Assembly: GCA_963736305.1 (NCBI GenBank)
Contig: CAVTOD010000002.1
Coordinates: 1-64,000 of the forward strand
Length of the DNA stretch: 64,000 nucleotides
Direction: 5' to 3'
DNA from: DASUPK01 sp963736305
Lineage (GTDB): Bacteria > Actinomycetota > Thermoleophilia > Solirubrobacterales > 70-9
This document shows, in pieces, positions 34,496-43,200 of the stretch. A program made the position numbers and the translations under genes. Positions within the stretch are counted from its first letter, which is position 1; every line of letters starts with the position of its first letter. The notes under the pieces were generated by a model. The model did no database searches and was not told where the DNA came from. It saw nothing but the letters and a program-made list of their open reading frames with translations.

Positions 34496-35885
34496 GGTGA
34501 GCTCAGATCCATCCGTTCGAGTCCGCTTCGCCCCGTCACCGACGGGCGCCCTCCACATCGGGGGAGCGAGGACGGCACTGTACAACTGGCTCTACGCGCG
34601 CGGCCGGGGCGGTGCCCTGGTGCTGCGGATCGAGGACACCGACCGAGAGCGCTCCACCCCCGAGAACGTCGAACAGATCCTCGATGCTCTCCGCTGGCTG
34701 GAGCTCGACTGGGACGAGGGCCCCCTGAGCCAGGCGGAGCGGGCCGAACGACACCGAGAGGCGCTCGATCGACTGATCGACGCGGGCGTCGCCTACCGCG
34801 ATCCAGCCACCGGCGAGGACGTGGCGGCGTGGAAGAAGGAGCACGGGAACCGCGGCTACCGCGGCACTCCCAGCGACGACCCGGGGACGGGCGTGCGGCT
34901 CAAGGTGCCGGACGAGGGCGACACCGTCGTCGCCGACGAGATCCGAGGGGAGGTGCGCTTCCCGAACGAGAGCTCCGACGACTTCGTGATCGCCAGAGGG
35001 GATGGATCGGTCCTCTACAACTTCGCCGTCGCGGTGGACGACGTCGACATGGGCATCACGCACGTGATCCGCGGCGACGACCATCTCTCCAACACTCCGA
35101 AGCAGTTGCTGGTGATGGAAGCGCTGGGGGAGACGCCGCCGCGATACGCGCACCTCCCGCTGCTCCATGGCCCGGATGGAAAAAAGCTCTCCAAGCGCCA
35201 TGGCGCAGCGAGCGTCCAGGAGCTTCGCGACTCCGGCTACCTGCCCGCCGCGATCCGCAACTACCTGGCCCTGCTCGGCTGGGGCACCCAGGACGACACG
35301 ACGATCATGAGCACGGAGGAGCTGATCGAGCGCTTCGACGTCGCCGACGTGGGACGGGCCAGCGCGATCTTCGACGAGCAGAAGCTCCGCTGGCTGAACG
35401 GCCGCTTCATGCGCGAGATGGACCTTGACGCCTACACCGAGGTCGTCGCGCGCCATCTTGGTCGCGAGCCCGACGAGCGGCTGCGCGCCGCGTGCGAGAT
35501 CGCCCAGGAGAAGGCGCAGACGCTGGAGGAGGTCTGGCCCCTGATCGGCTTCCTCTTCGAGGAGCCGGAGACCGATGAGAAGGCCTGGAAGAAGGTGATG
35601 AAGGACGGCGCCCTGCCGCTGCTGAGCGAGGCGCTCGAGGCACTCCGCGGCGCCGAGTCATTCGAGCCGGCGGAGCTCGAGGCCTCGCTCGGCCGAATCC
35701 TCGCCGAGCACGGGGTGAAGCCCGGGAAGCTCTACCAGCCGATCAGGGTGGCCATCACGGGCACCTCCGTCTCACCGGGGATCTTCGAATCGCTGGCCGT
35801 GCTGGGCAAGGAGCGCGCCCTCGAGCGGATCGAGCGGGCCGTCAGGCGGCTTTCTACGGATGGCCAGGACCGAAGTACTGGGTAG
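34494..35885 (+). CDS. gltX: Glutamyl-tRNA synthetase
   Basis: About 463 residues. Class I HIGH motif is PSPTGALHIGGARTALYNW and the KMSKS motif is GKKLSKRHGA; GluRS-specific DTDRERSTPENVEQI and the FAVAVDDVDMGITHVIRGDDH block are present, then an all-helix anticodon domain. GatCAB (49-52.5 kb) suggests a non-discriminating enzyme that also mischarges tRNA-Gln. Starts with ATG 34494, or GTG 34497; the ATG shares two bases with the divergent nfo start. The HDOD-LuxR gene follows after 49 bp. Confidence 0.95.
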   Translation: MVSSDPSVRVRFAPSPTGALHIGGARTALYNWLYARGRGGALVLRIEDTDRERSTPENVEQILDALRWLELDWDEGPLSQAERAERHREALDRLIDAGVAYRDPATGEDVAAWKKEHGNRGYRGTPSDDPGTGVRLKVPDEGDTVVADEIRGEVRFPNESSDDFVIARGDGSVLYNFAVAVDDVDMGITHVIRGDDHLSNTPKQLLVMEALGETPPRYAHLPLLHGPDGKKLSKRHGAASVQELRDSGYLPAAIRNYLALLGWGTQDDTTIMSTEELIERFDVADVGRASAIFDEQKLRWLNGRFMREMDLDAYTEVVARHLGREPDERLRAACEIAQEKAQTLEEVWPLIGFLFEEPETDEKAWKKVMKDGALPLLSEALEALRGAESFEPAELEASLGRILAEHGVKPGKLYQPIRVAITGTSVSPGIFESLAVLGKERALERIERAVRRLSTDGQDRSTG

Positions 35886-35934
35886 ATCAACGGCTGAGCT
35901 AAACAATCGACCAACCGATGCCGATGAACAGCCC

Positions 35935-36990
35935 ATGGCAACGGCAGCTACTTCCACACGCAGGTCGCAGAGCGGATCACGCGGTGAGGGCCGCGGTCGA
36001 GTCCTTACCGCCGCCTTCGACGAGGCCGAGCGCCAGCCGGCGCTGCAGGAGGGCCGCGAGCAGGCGATCGAGCAGGTAAGCCGAGGCGCCCCGCCGCACG
36101 AGGTCGCCGCCGTCGTCGAGGCCGATGTGGGTCTCACCTCCGCGATCGTTCGTGCTGCCGGCCAGATCCAGGGCGGTGGACGGATCAACAGCGTCACCGA
36201 CGGCGTCGAGCGGCTCGGCCCAGGTGCCGTCGAGGCGATCCTGCGCTCCGCTCCGTCATACGACCTCTTCAACGGCGACGGGCGTCTCGCCCTCGCCCCC
36301 GATCGCTTCCGGCTGCACGCCCTTGATGTGCAGCGGGCCGCCGACCGGATCGCCGAGGTGAGCGGAATCGGCGACCGCGACGAGCTGGCCCTGGCCGCGA
36401 TCCTCCACGACATCGGCCGGCCGGTCCTGGCGCGCCTGCATCCGGGTTACGCCGAGCGATTCGATCGTCGCGGCGCCACCCCGGACGACCGCATCGCCGA
36501 GGAGCGGCGCGAGCTCGGCATCGATCACGCCCTGGTCGGTGGGGTCCTCACCCGGCGCTGGGGCGTCCACGCCCGCGTCGCCGAGGCGATCGAGCGCCAT
36601 CACACCCGTCAGGCAGATGGCATGGCCGCCGTGATCCGCGTCGCGGACATGGTCGCCGCCCACATCGAGGACTGTCCCGTCAGCACCCAGGACCTCGTCG
36701 AGGCCGCCCAGAATTGCGGCATGGACGAGCAGGCGGTGCGGATGGTCCTCTACGAGCTTCCCCAGGGCAAGGGGTCACGTCGACGGGCCACGGGTCCGTG
36801 TCCGCTCTCCTCGCGAGAGCTGGACGTCCTCAGGCGTCTAGCCGAGGGCAAGGTCTACAAGCAGATCGCCGTCGAGCTCGATCTCTCGGCGAGCACCGTC
36901 CGCAGCCACCTGCACAACGTGTACGGCAAGCTCGGCGCCCTGGACCGCGCGCAAGCGGTCCTCATGGCGACCGAGCAAGGCTGGATTTAG
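35935..36990 (+). CDS. HDOD/HD domain protein with LuxR-type HTH
   Basis: About 351 residues. A short basic start, then a predicted HDOD segment (APPHEVAAVVEADVGLTSAIVRAAG ... INSVTDGVERLGPGAVEAIL), the HD core AAILHDIGRPVLA with LGIDHALVGGVLTRRWG, and a C-terminal LuxR/GerE domain LSSRELDVLRRLAEGKVYKQIAVELDLSASTVRSHLHNVYGKLG. HDOD proteins act in signalling, so this may be a one-piece sensor and transcription factor. No catalytic phosphohydrolase motif is certain. It overlaps the VanZ-like gene end by 29 bp (convergent). Confidence 0.75.
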   Translation: MATAATSTRRSQSGSRGEGRGRVLTAAFDEAERQPALQEGREQAIEQVSRGAPPHEVAAVVEADVGLTSAIVRAAGQIQGGGRINSVTDGVERLGPGAVEAILRSAPSYDLFNGDGRLALAPDRFRLHALDVQRAADRIAEVSGIGDRDELALAAILHDIGRPVLARLHPGYAERFDRRGATPDDRIAEERRELGIDHALVGGVLTRRWGVHARVAEAIERHHTRQADGMAAVIRVADMVAAHIEDCPVSTQDLVEAAQNCGMDEQAVRMVLYELPQGKGSRRRATGPCPLSSRELDVLRRLAEGKVYKQIAVELDLSASTVRSHLHNVYGKLGALDRAQAVLMATEQGWI

Positions 36991-37387
36991 AGGCCTCGCT
37001 TCTTGCGCCGGTCCGCCCCCAGCCGGTGGGGGCGGACCGGCGCATGGCGATCAGCAGGGCGACGATCGCCATCCCGATCGCGTCGATCCCGACATCCCTC
37101 GGCGTACCTGTGCGGCCGCGCACGAACGTCTGGTGGAACTCGTCCGTGCAGGCGTACGCAAGGGCGATGCACACCGCGAGCAACACCGGTCGCCTGACGA
37201 CACCCTGGAGCGCCCAGGCCCACAGCGCCGTGAGCAGCGCATAGCCGGTGATGTGCCCGAGCTTGCGGAAGACAATCACCCACCAGGCGTGGTGGCCGGC
37301 GGCCGGTTGCGCGGAGAACCAGAAGATCACGCCCATCAGGACGAGGGGCGCCAGCACGCGCAACAGGGCACGGTTGCGCGGATTCAA
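36962..37387 (-). CDS. VanZ-like membrane protein
   Basis: 141 residues with four membrane helices and the VanZ signature in order: FWFSAQ, FRKLGHITGYALL, TDEFHQTFVRGRTGTPRDVGIDAIGM. VanZ family members change envelope lipids and teicoplanin sensitivity in some Gram-positives. The first codon here is TTG, with the start uncertain. It is divergent from the Rrf2 gene (33 bp) and convergent with the HDOD gene. Confidence 0.8.
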   Translation of the reverse strand: MNPRNRALLRVLAPLVLMGVIFWFSAQPAAGHHAWWVIVFRKLGHITGYALLTALWAWALQGVVRRPVLLAVCIALAYACTDEFHQTFVRGRTGTPRDVGIDAIGMAIVALLIAMRRSAPTGWGRTGARSEASKSSLARSP

Positions 37388-37407
37388 CGCGACGCCGCCC
37401 GGCCCGG

Positions 37408-37413
37408 TAAAAG
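37408..37413 (+). promoter_or_regulatory. -10-like element of the Rrf2 gene
   Basis: TAAAAG lies 7 nt before GTG 37421. Same spacing as other leaderless-type starts; match is weaker. Confidence 0.3.
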
Positions 37414-37420
37414 GGATGGC

Positions 37421-37819
37421 GTGATCTCGGTCACCTCGAAGTCACGTTACGCGGTCGTCGCGCTGGCGGAGCTGGCGCGCGCCGGAGACAGCCCGATGCC
37501 GATCGGCCAGGTAGCCGAGCGGCGCGGGATCCCGGTCCAGTTCCTGGAGCAGCTGTTCTCGACGCTCCGCCGAGCCGGGATCCTGGTCAGCCACCGCGGC
37601 GCGAAGGGCGGCTACACCCTCGCCAAGCCGGCCGATCAGATCAACGTGCTCGAGATCGTCCAGGCCCTGGACGGCGTGGTCGGCCAGGAGGGCAAGGAGG
37701 CCGGCGGCATCTGGGAGGAGGGCGTGGAGGCGCTGCGAGCGACCTTCCGCTCAGCCACGATCGCCGATATCTCCCGCCGCGAGGCCGAGGAGGCCGGCGC
37801 CGGGATGTACCACATCTAG
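37421..37819 (+). CDS. Rrf2 family transcriptional regulator
   Basis: 132 residues: SVTSKSRYAVVALAELARAGDSPMPIGQVAERRGIPVQFLEQLFSTLRRAGILVSHRGAKGGYTLAKPADQINVLEIVQALDG is the full winged-helix pattern of Rrf2. The protein has no cysteine at all, so it cannot bind an iron-sulfur cluster like IscR; it is closer in kind to CymR, the cysteine regulator. cysK and cysE lie 0.7 and 1.6 kb downstream. Role in cysteine control is inference from this neighbourhood. A dyad lies just downstream at 37840. Confidence 0.88.
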   Translation: MISVTSKSRYAVVALAELARAGDSPMPIGQVAERRGIPVQFLEQLFSTLRRAGILVSHRGAKGGYTLAKPADQINVLEIVQALDGVVGQEGKEAGGIWEEGVEALRATFRSATIADISRREAEEAGAGMYHI

Positions 37820-37839
37820 TTTGCATCGCACCCCATACG

Positions 37840-37864
37840 CAACAAACCGGTGGCCGGTCTGTTG
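37840..37864 (+). repeat. 25-bp dyad, possible regulator site
   Basis: CAACA-A-ACCGG-TGG-CCGGT-C-TGTTG: two 5-bp arms each side of a 3-bp centre, symmetric except one pair. It lies 20 bp after the Rrf2 gene and 58 bp before the secreted-protein gene, without a T tract. Candidate Rrf2 operator or hairpin. Confidence 0.5.
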
Positions 37865-37922
37865 TTGGACGGAGCGGCCTTGCCGCTCCCAGTGGAGTGC
37901 AGTCAACCGAAAGGCAGGAGCA

Positions 37923-38366
37923 ATGAAGCGAATCCGGATACCAAGCCCGGGCGCGTTGCTCGGCATAGTCGCGATCGTCCTCGCGCTGGCGGGGACCGCC
38001 GTGGCTGCCGGGAACCTGAAGCTCGCCGACTTCCAGCCGGACAGCCGCGACAGACTCGCGGGCACTGGCGTCATTCAGTTCGCAGCTCAGTCGTATGACA
38101 CCAAGACGTCGGCCAGCGCCACCGAGATCCACACCTTCTCGGTGCAGTGCGAGCTCAGCAAGAAGGCGACCTCGGGCGGGTTCAAGTGGACCGGAGCGAC
38201 ACCGCCGATCAGCGGCGACTTCCAGGTCCTGGATCAGTACCCGAACGGGGGCGGCTACGTGGTACGGATGTACATCAAGCCCGCGGGTACCGCGGAGCAC
38301 CAGCCGCTGTCGGTGTATTCGAACTGCGTCAAGTCACGGAAGCAGAACGGGACACCACCCAGCTAA
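37923..38366 (+). CDS. Secreted hypothetical protein
   Basis: 147 residues. Strong signal peptide MKRIRIPSPGALLGIVAIVL then ALAGTAVAAG, of a form I associate with many Thermoleophilia secreted proteins (inference). The mature part (FQPDSRDRLAGTGVIQFAAQ ... HTFSVQCELSKKATSGGFKW ... LSVYSNCVK) holds two cysteines likely joined by a disulfide. No domain recognised. A ribosome site AGGCAGGAG precedes the ATG and a strong terminator follows at 38386. Confidence 0.75.
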   Translation: MKRIRIPSPGALLGIVAIVLALAGTAVAAGNLKLADFQPDSRDRLAGTGVIQFAAQSYDTKTSASATEIHTFSVQCELSKKATSGGFKWTGATPPISGDFQVLDQYPNGGGYVVRMYIKPAGTAEHQPLSVYSNCVKSRKQNGTPPS

Positions 38367-38385
38367 GGCGGGGCAACCAAGGATG

Positions 38386-38417
38386 GGAAGGGCCAGGCTT
38401 CGCCTGGCCCTTCCTTT
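38386..38417 (+). terminator. Rho-independent terminator
   Basis: GGAAGGGCCAGGC (38386-38398) and GCCTGGCCCTTCC (38402-38414) form a perfect 13-bp stem with a TTC loop, then TTT. It separates the secreted-protein gene from cysK. Confidence 0.9.
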
Positions 38418-38464
38418 CCTTCTGGTGACGGTCTCCAATCACCGGATACCTGACCCGGTTCCGG

Positions 38465-38470
38465 TAGTTT
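38465..38470 (+). promoter_or_regulatory. -10-like element of cysK
   Basis: TAGTTT lies 6 nt before ATG 38477. Copies of CCGGT (38456-38460, 38461-38465 region) and ACCGG (38441-38445) lie just upstream, like the half-sites in the dyad at 37840. Confidence 0.4.
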
Positions 38471-38476
38471 TGTCTG

Positions 38477-39430
38477 ATGGCCGGGTCCAACGGGACGACA
38501 ACCACGCTGCGGGTGGGAGCCGAGAGCTCCGCCGTCGTCGGCAACACACCGTTGGTGGCGCTGCCGCGACTCGGCGCCGAGCTGCCCGGCGAGGTGGTCG
38601 CGAAGCTCGAGTTCTTCAATCCCGGCGGATCGGTCAAGGACCGGATCGGCGTCGCGATGATCGATGCCGCCGAGCGCGACGGCCTGCTCGAGCCGGGACG
38701 CTCCGTGATCGTCGAGCCGACCAGCGGGAACACCGGCATCGCGCTTGCCCTGGTCGCCGCGGCCCGTGACTATCGCCTGATCCTGACCCTGCCCGAGGGG
38801 ATGAGCCGTGAGCGCACCGCGCTGCTCCGCACCTACGGCGCCGAGGTCCACGAGACGCCCTCCCTGGGCGGGATGAACGAGGCGGTCGAGCTCGCCAACC
38901 AGCTTGCCAAGGAGCACGATGGCTTCATCCCGCAGCAGTTCTCGAATCCGGCCAACCCCGAGATCCATCGCCGGACCACGGCCGAGGAGATCTGGCGCGA
39001 CCTCGACGGGCAGGTGGACGCGTTCGTCGCCGGCGTCGGTACGGGCGGCACGATCACCGGCGTGGGCCAGGTCTTGAAGGAGCGCCGGCCGGATATCCGG
39101 ATCGTCGGCGTTGAGCCTGCTGCCTCACCAGTGCTCTCCGGAGGTCCGCCGGGCGCGCACAAGATCCAGGGGATCGGTGCGGGCTTCGTCCCCGAGGTGC
39201 TCGATCGCGAGGTGATCGACGAGATCGTCGGGATCGGCGATGAGGACGCCCTCGACACCGCTCGCGCGTCGGCGCAGCGGGAGGGCCTCCTGATCGGCAT
39301 CTCGGCCGGCGCGGCGGTGCGAGCGGCGCTCGACCTCGCCGCGCGCGAGGAAATGGCCGGGAAGCGGATCGTCGTGATCGTTCCCGACTCCGGTGAGCGA
39401 TACATGTCGCTGCCGTTCTTCGCCCCGTGA
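38477..39430 (+). CDS. cysK: Cysteine synthase A
   Basis: 317 residues. PLP lysine in FFNPGGSVKDRIGVAMI, the substrate loop EPTSGNTGIALALVAAARDY, the phosphate loop GVGTGGTITGVG, and EGLLIGISAGAAVRAAL near the end are the CysK marks. It joins O-acetylserine and sulfide to cysteine. The next gene, cysE, makes O-acetylserine and they sit 30 bp apart, each with its own -10-like box. Likely a soluble dimer; CysE and CysK may form the cysteine synthase complex. Confidence 0.95.
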   Translation: MAGSNGTTTTLRVGAESSAVVGNTPLVALPRLGAELPGEVVAKLEFFNPGGSVKDRIGVAMIDAAERDGLLEPGRSVIVEPTSGNTGIALALVAAARDYRLILTLPEGMSRERTALLRTYGAEVHETPSLGGMNEAVELANQLAKEHDGFIPQQFSNPANPEIHRRTTAEEIWRDLDGQVDAFVAGVGTGGTITGVGQVLKERRPDIRIVGVEPAASPVLSGGPPGAHKIQGIGAGFVPEVLDREVIDEIVGIGDEDALDTARASAQREGLLIGISAGAAVRAALDLAAREEMAGKRIVVIVPDSGERYMSLPFFAP

Positions 39431-39447
39431 GCGGGGCCCCGCCACCC

Positions 39448-39453
39448 TAAGCT
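39448..39453 (+). promoter_or_regulatory. -10-like element of cysE
   Basis: TAAGCT lies 7 nt before GTG 39461. Confidence 0.4.
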
Positions 39454-39460
39454 TCTGGAC

Positions 39461-40198
39461 GTGCTTGGCCTAGGAACGTTTCGGCGCGTGCTCAAGGAGG
39501 TGTCGGCCGACGTCACCTCCGCCCGCGAGCGCGATCCCGCCGCTCGCGGAATCGGCACGCTCGAGATCCTCACCGGGTGGGCCGGGGTGCAGGCGCTGCT
39601 CGCGCATCGCGTCGCACACGCGCTCTGGGAGGCCGAGGTGCCGCTCGTCCCGCGGACGATCGCGTACACGAGCCGCGCCATCACCGGCATCGAGATCCAT
39701 CCCGCCGCCAGGATCGGCTCGGACTTCTTCATCGACCACGGATCTGGCGTGGTGGTCGGGGAGACCGCCGAGATCGGCGACCGCGTGACCCTCTACCAGG
39801 GCGTCACCCTGGGCGGCACCGGGTTCGCCCGCGGGAAGCGGCACCCGACCCTGGATGACGATGTCACCGTGGGCTCGGGCGCCAAGCTGCTCGGCCCGGT
39901 GACCGTCGGGCGCAACGCGAAGGTCGGCGCCAACACCGTGGTCATCGAGGACGTGCCGCCGCAGACCACGGTCGTGGGGAATCCTGGGCATCCCGTGCGC
40001 GTCGAGGGACGGCCGGTTGAGGGCCCCGACACAGACTGGATTCACCTGCCCGACCCGATCGCGGAGGCGATGAAGGAGCTCTTCGAGCGGATCGCTCAGC
40101 TCGAGAAGCGGCTCGCTGATGCGACCGGGGAGGACGCCCGTGAAGCGGACGTGACGGAACTCCGACCCAAGAAGGGACCGAGCTCAGCCGGCGGTTAG
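39461..40198 (+). CDS. cysE: Serine O-acetyltransferase (EpsC-type)
   Basis: 245 residues. A short helical N-terminus then a left-handed parallel beta helix: TGIEIHPAARIGSDFFIDHGSGVVVGETAEIGDRVTLYQGVTLGGTGFARGKRHPTL, VGSGAKLLGPVTVGRNAKVGANTVVI, with the active-site histidine in DHGSG. It moves acetyl from CoA to serine. The C-terminus (PGHPVRVEGRPVEG ... PIAEAMKELFERIAQLEKRL) extends past the normal end with a coiled-coil tail of about 40 residues, unlike the short C-terminal peptide that binds CysK. Confidence 0.92.
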   Translation: MLGLGTFRRVLKEVSADVTSARERDPAARGIGTLEILTGWAGVQALLAHRVAHALWEAEVPLVPRTIAYTSRAITGIEIHPAARIGSDFFIDHGSGVVVGETAEIGDRVTLYQGVTLGGTGFARGKRHPTLDDDVTVGSGAKLLGPVTVGRNAKVGANTVVIEDVPPQTTVVGNPGHPVRVEGRPVEGPDTDWIHLPDPIAEAMKELFERIAQLEKRLADATGEDAREADVTELRPKKGPSSAGG

Positions 40199-40215
40199 CC
40201 AGCGGGACCCGGGCC

Positions 40216-40221
40216 TATGCT
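40216..40221 (+). promoter_or_regulatory. -10-like element of the helicase gene
   Basis: TATGCT lies 6 nt before GTG 40228. Confidence 0.45.
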
Positions 40222-40227
40222 TGGCCC

Positions 40228-43200
40228 GTGGCCCGCGGAAGAGAGGAATTGAAGGTCGCGCCGGACCCGGCGCCCGAGCAGATGCCCGGGGCGCCCGTCG
40301 AACCCGGCGCCGACCAGGTGGAGCGCCTGCTCGCGGGGCTCAACACGCCCCAGAGAGAGGCCGTCACCTTCGGCGAGGGACCGCTGCTGATCCTGGCGGG
40401 TGCCGGATCGGGGAAGACGCGGGCTCTGACCCACCGGATCGCCTGGCTGCTCGCCACGGGCCGGGCACACCCGAACGAGATCCTGGCGATCACCTTCACG
40501 AACAAGGCCGCGAACGAGATGCGCGAGCGCGTCTCGTCGCTGATCGGCGGCGTTCCCCGGCGGATGTGGGTGATGACCTTCCACGCGGCCTGCGCGAGGC
40601 TGCTGCGGATCGAGGCCGAGCGCCTCGGCTACACCAGCCGCTTCACGATCTACGACGAGGCCGACTCGCTGCGCATGCTGAAGCGCTGCATGGAGGAGCT
40701 CGAGGTCGACACCAAACGCTACCCGCCCCGAGCCATCCGTGCCCGGATCTCGGACGCCAAGAACCAGCTGATCGACGCCGAGACCTACCAGGAGCAGGTC
40801 GGCGGGGTCTTCGAGGACATGGTCGGGCAGGCGTACCGCCTGTATGAGCGCCGGATGCTCGACGCGAACTCGATGGACTTCGACGATCTGTTGATGCGGA
40901 CGGTCAACGTGCTCGAGCTCTTCGAGGACGTCCGCCGCCGCTATCGCGAGCGCTTCAAGTGGATCCTGGTGGACGAGTACCAGGACACGAACCACGCCCA
41001 GTACCGGCTTCTGCAGCTGCTCGCCGGGCAGGACGGGAATCTCACCGTTGTTGGTGACGAGGATCAGTGTGTCTTGGAAGGCACGCAGATCACGATGGGC
41101 GACGGATCAACAAAACCCATCGAAGAGATCAAGCCTGGAGAGATGGTTCTTTCGAGCTACGGAAGCGGCGACCTACGACCTGCTCGCGTTCTGAGGATCC
41201 ATCGCGCCCATCGAGACACCGGGGTGGAGGTTGGGACGAAGAGTGGGAAACGGCTCGTGAGTACGCAGGAACACACGCATTTCGCTGGCTACCGCCTTGG
41301 ACTCACACCGCAGATGCACATCACATATCTGATGCAGAAGAACCCCGTTGGTTTTCGCGTGGGCACTACTTGCGTACATACAAATGGGGACCGAAAACCA
41401 CGCCTTGGCCTAGCTCAGCGCTGCTTGCAAGAAGGCGCGGACGCCGGATGGGTGATCTCAACGCACATTGACGAGGCTGATGCCCGCACCGAGGAAGCGA
41501 TTCTCGCCGCGACATATGGCCTTCCGCCGCTGCCGTTTAACGCTCGAAAGTCGAGGCCGGTCAATGGCGTCGTGGCCAGTCAGGAGCTGCTTGACGAGGT
41601 CTTCTCGACGGTGGACACGATGAGTGGCGGGCTGCGGCTCCTAGCCGATGAGGGACTTGATCCGTCGCATCCACATCACTCCGCGCAAGCAAGCACTGGC
41701 TTCCGGCGAAAGCTCACGATCACATTGTGCGGCGACCGTCGAGGACGGACGCCGATGCATCGGATAGCGATGTATGGCGAGGATGACGGAGGCCGCGCGC
41801 TGCTTGAGGACCTAGGTCTGAGTGTTCGGCCGGCAAGGAAGAGCTCCAAGACTTGGCGTCACGAGTCTGCGTTCAGCGATATGGAAGCCCTCCTTCAACG
41901 CGTTCGGATGATTCAGCAAGCGCTTGATCCCGTGGTGACCTGGACGGCACGTCTCGGGCGGCGGGTCACAGGTCAAGGCAACTCTCTGCCTTTCGCTCCC
42001 GCCGGATCCGTCCGTCCCGGAATGGCGGTCTTCGCGGAGGGCGGAGAATTCGATCTCATTACGTCGGTCGCGACTGTCCCGGTCGACAAGCCGTTCTTCG
42101 ACTTGGATGTCGAGGGCACACACAACTACATCGCCAATGGCCTAATCACTCACAACTCGGTCTACGGCTTTAGAGGCGCCGAGGTCCGCAACATCCTCGA
42201 GTTCGAGAGGGACTTCCCCGATGCGGCGGTGGTGAAGCTCGAGCAGAACTACCGATCCAGCGAGACCATCCTCAAGGCCGCCAACGCCGTCATCTCCCAC
42301 AACACCGGCCGGCTCGGCAAGCACCTCTGGTCGGACCTGGGCGAGGGCGAGAAGATCCACGTCGCCGAGCTCGAGGACGAGCACGCCGAGGCCCGGTTCG
42401 TCGCCGGGGAGATCGAGGAGCTGATCGACCAGCACGACCTGACGCGTGACGAGATCGCGGTCTTCTACCGGACCAACGCGCACAGCCGCGTGCTGGAGGA
42501 CATCCTCGTCCGCTACGAGCTGCCCTACCAGGTGATCGGAGGGACGAAGTTCTACGAGCGGGCCGAGATCAAGGACGCGGTCGCCTACCTGCAGCTGCTC
42601 GTCAATCCGGCCGACGAGGTGAGCTTTTCGCGGGTGATCAACTCCCCGCGGCGTGGGATCGGGAACACCAGCCAGGGCCGCCTGCTCGCGCACGCCAACA
42701 CGACCGGCCGCACCATCTGGGAGATCGCGCTGGAGCCCGAGACCGTTCCCGGGCTCTCCGGGGCCGCGATCAAGTCGATCGGCCGGTTCACCGAATTGAT
42801 CGAGGAGCTGCGCGCGGAGTTCGAGGGCGGAGCGGTTGCCGACCTGCTGCGCGCCCTGCTCGAGCGCTCCGGGTATCTCGACGCGCTGCGGGCCGAGCGG
42901 ACCATCGAGGCCGAGGGCAGGATCGAGAACCTCGAGGAGCTGGTCGGGGTGGCCGCCGAGTTCGACGCCAACCGGCAGGTCGAAGGGCCGTCGGAGATCC
43001 CGCCGCTCGAGGAGTTCCTCCAGGCGATCTCGCTCTACACCGACCAGGACGACATGAGCCGGGACGAATCCAAGGTGACGCTGATGACCCTCCACAACGC
43101 CAAGGGGCTCGAGTACGACGCCGTCTTCATCATCGGCTGCGAGGAGGGCGTCTTCCCGCACTCCCGCTCGCTGGAGGAGGGGAATGAGGAGGAGGAACGA

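Noticed and set aside
37840..37864. Rho-independent terminator after the Rrf2 gene
   Set aside because: The stem is followed by TGTTGG, not a T run, and symmetry suggests a binding site more than a terminator.
41068..42156. Insertion sequence or transposon in the helicase gene
   Set aside because: It is in frame, starts with Cys and ends His-Asn with intein blocks; no transposase or inverted repeats.
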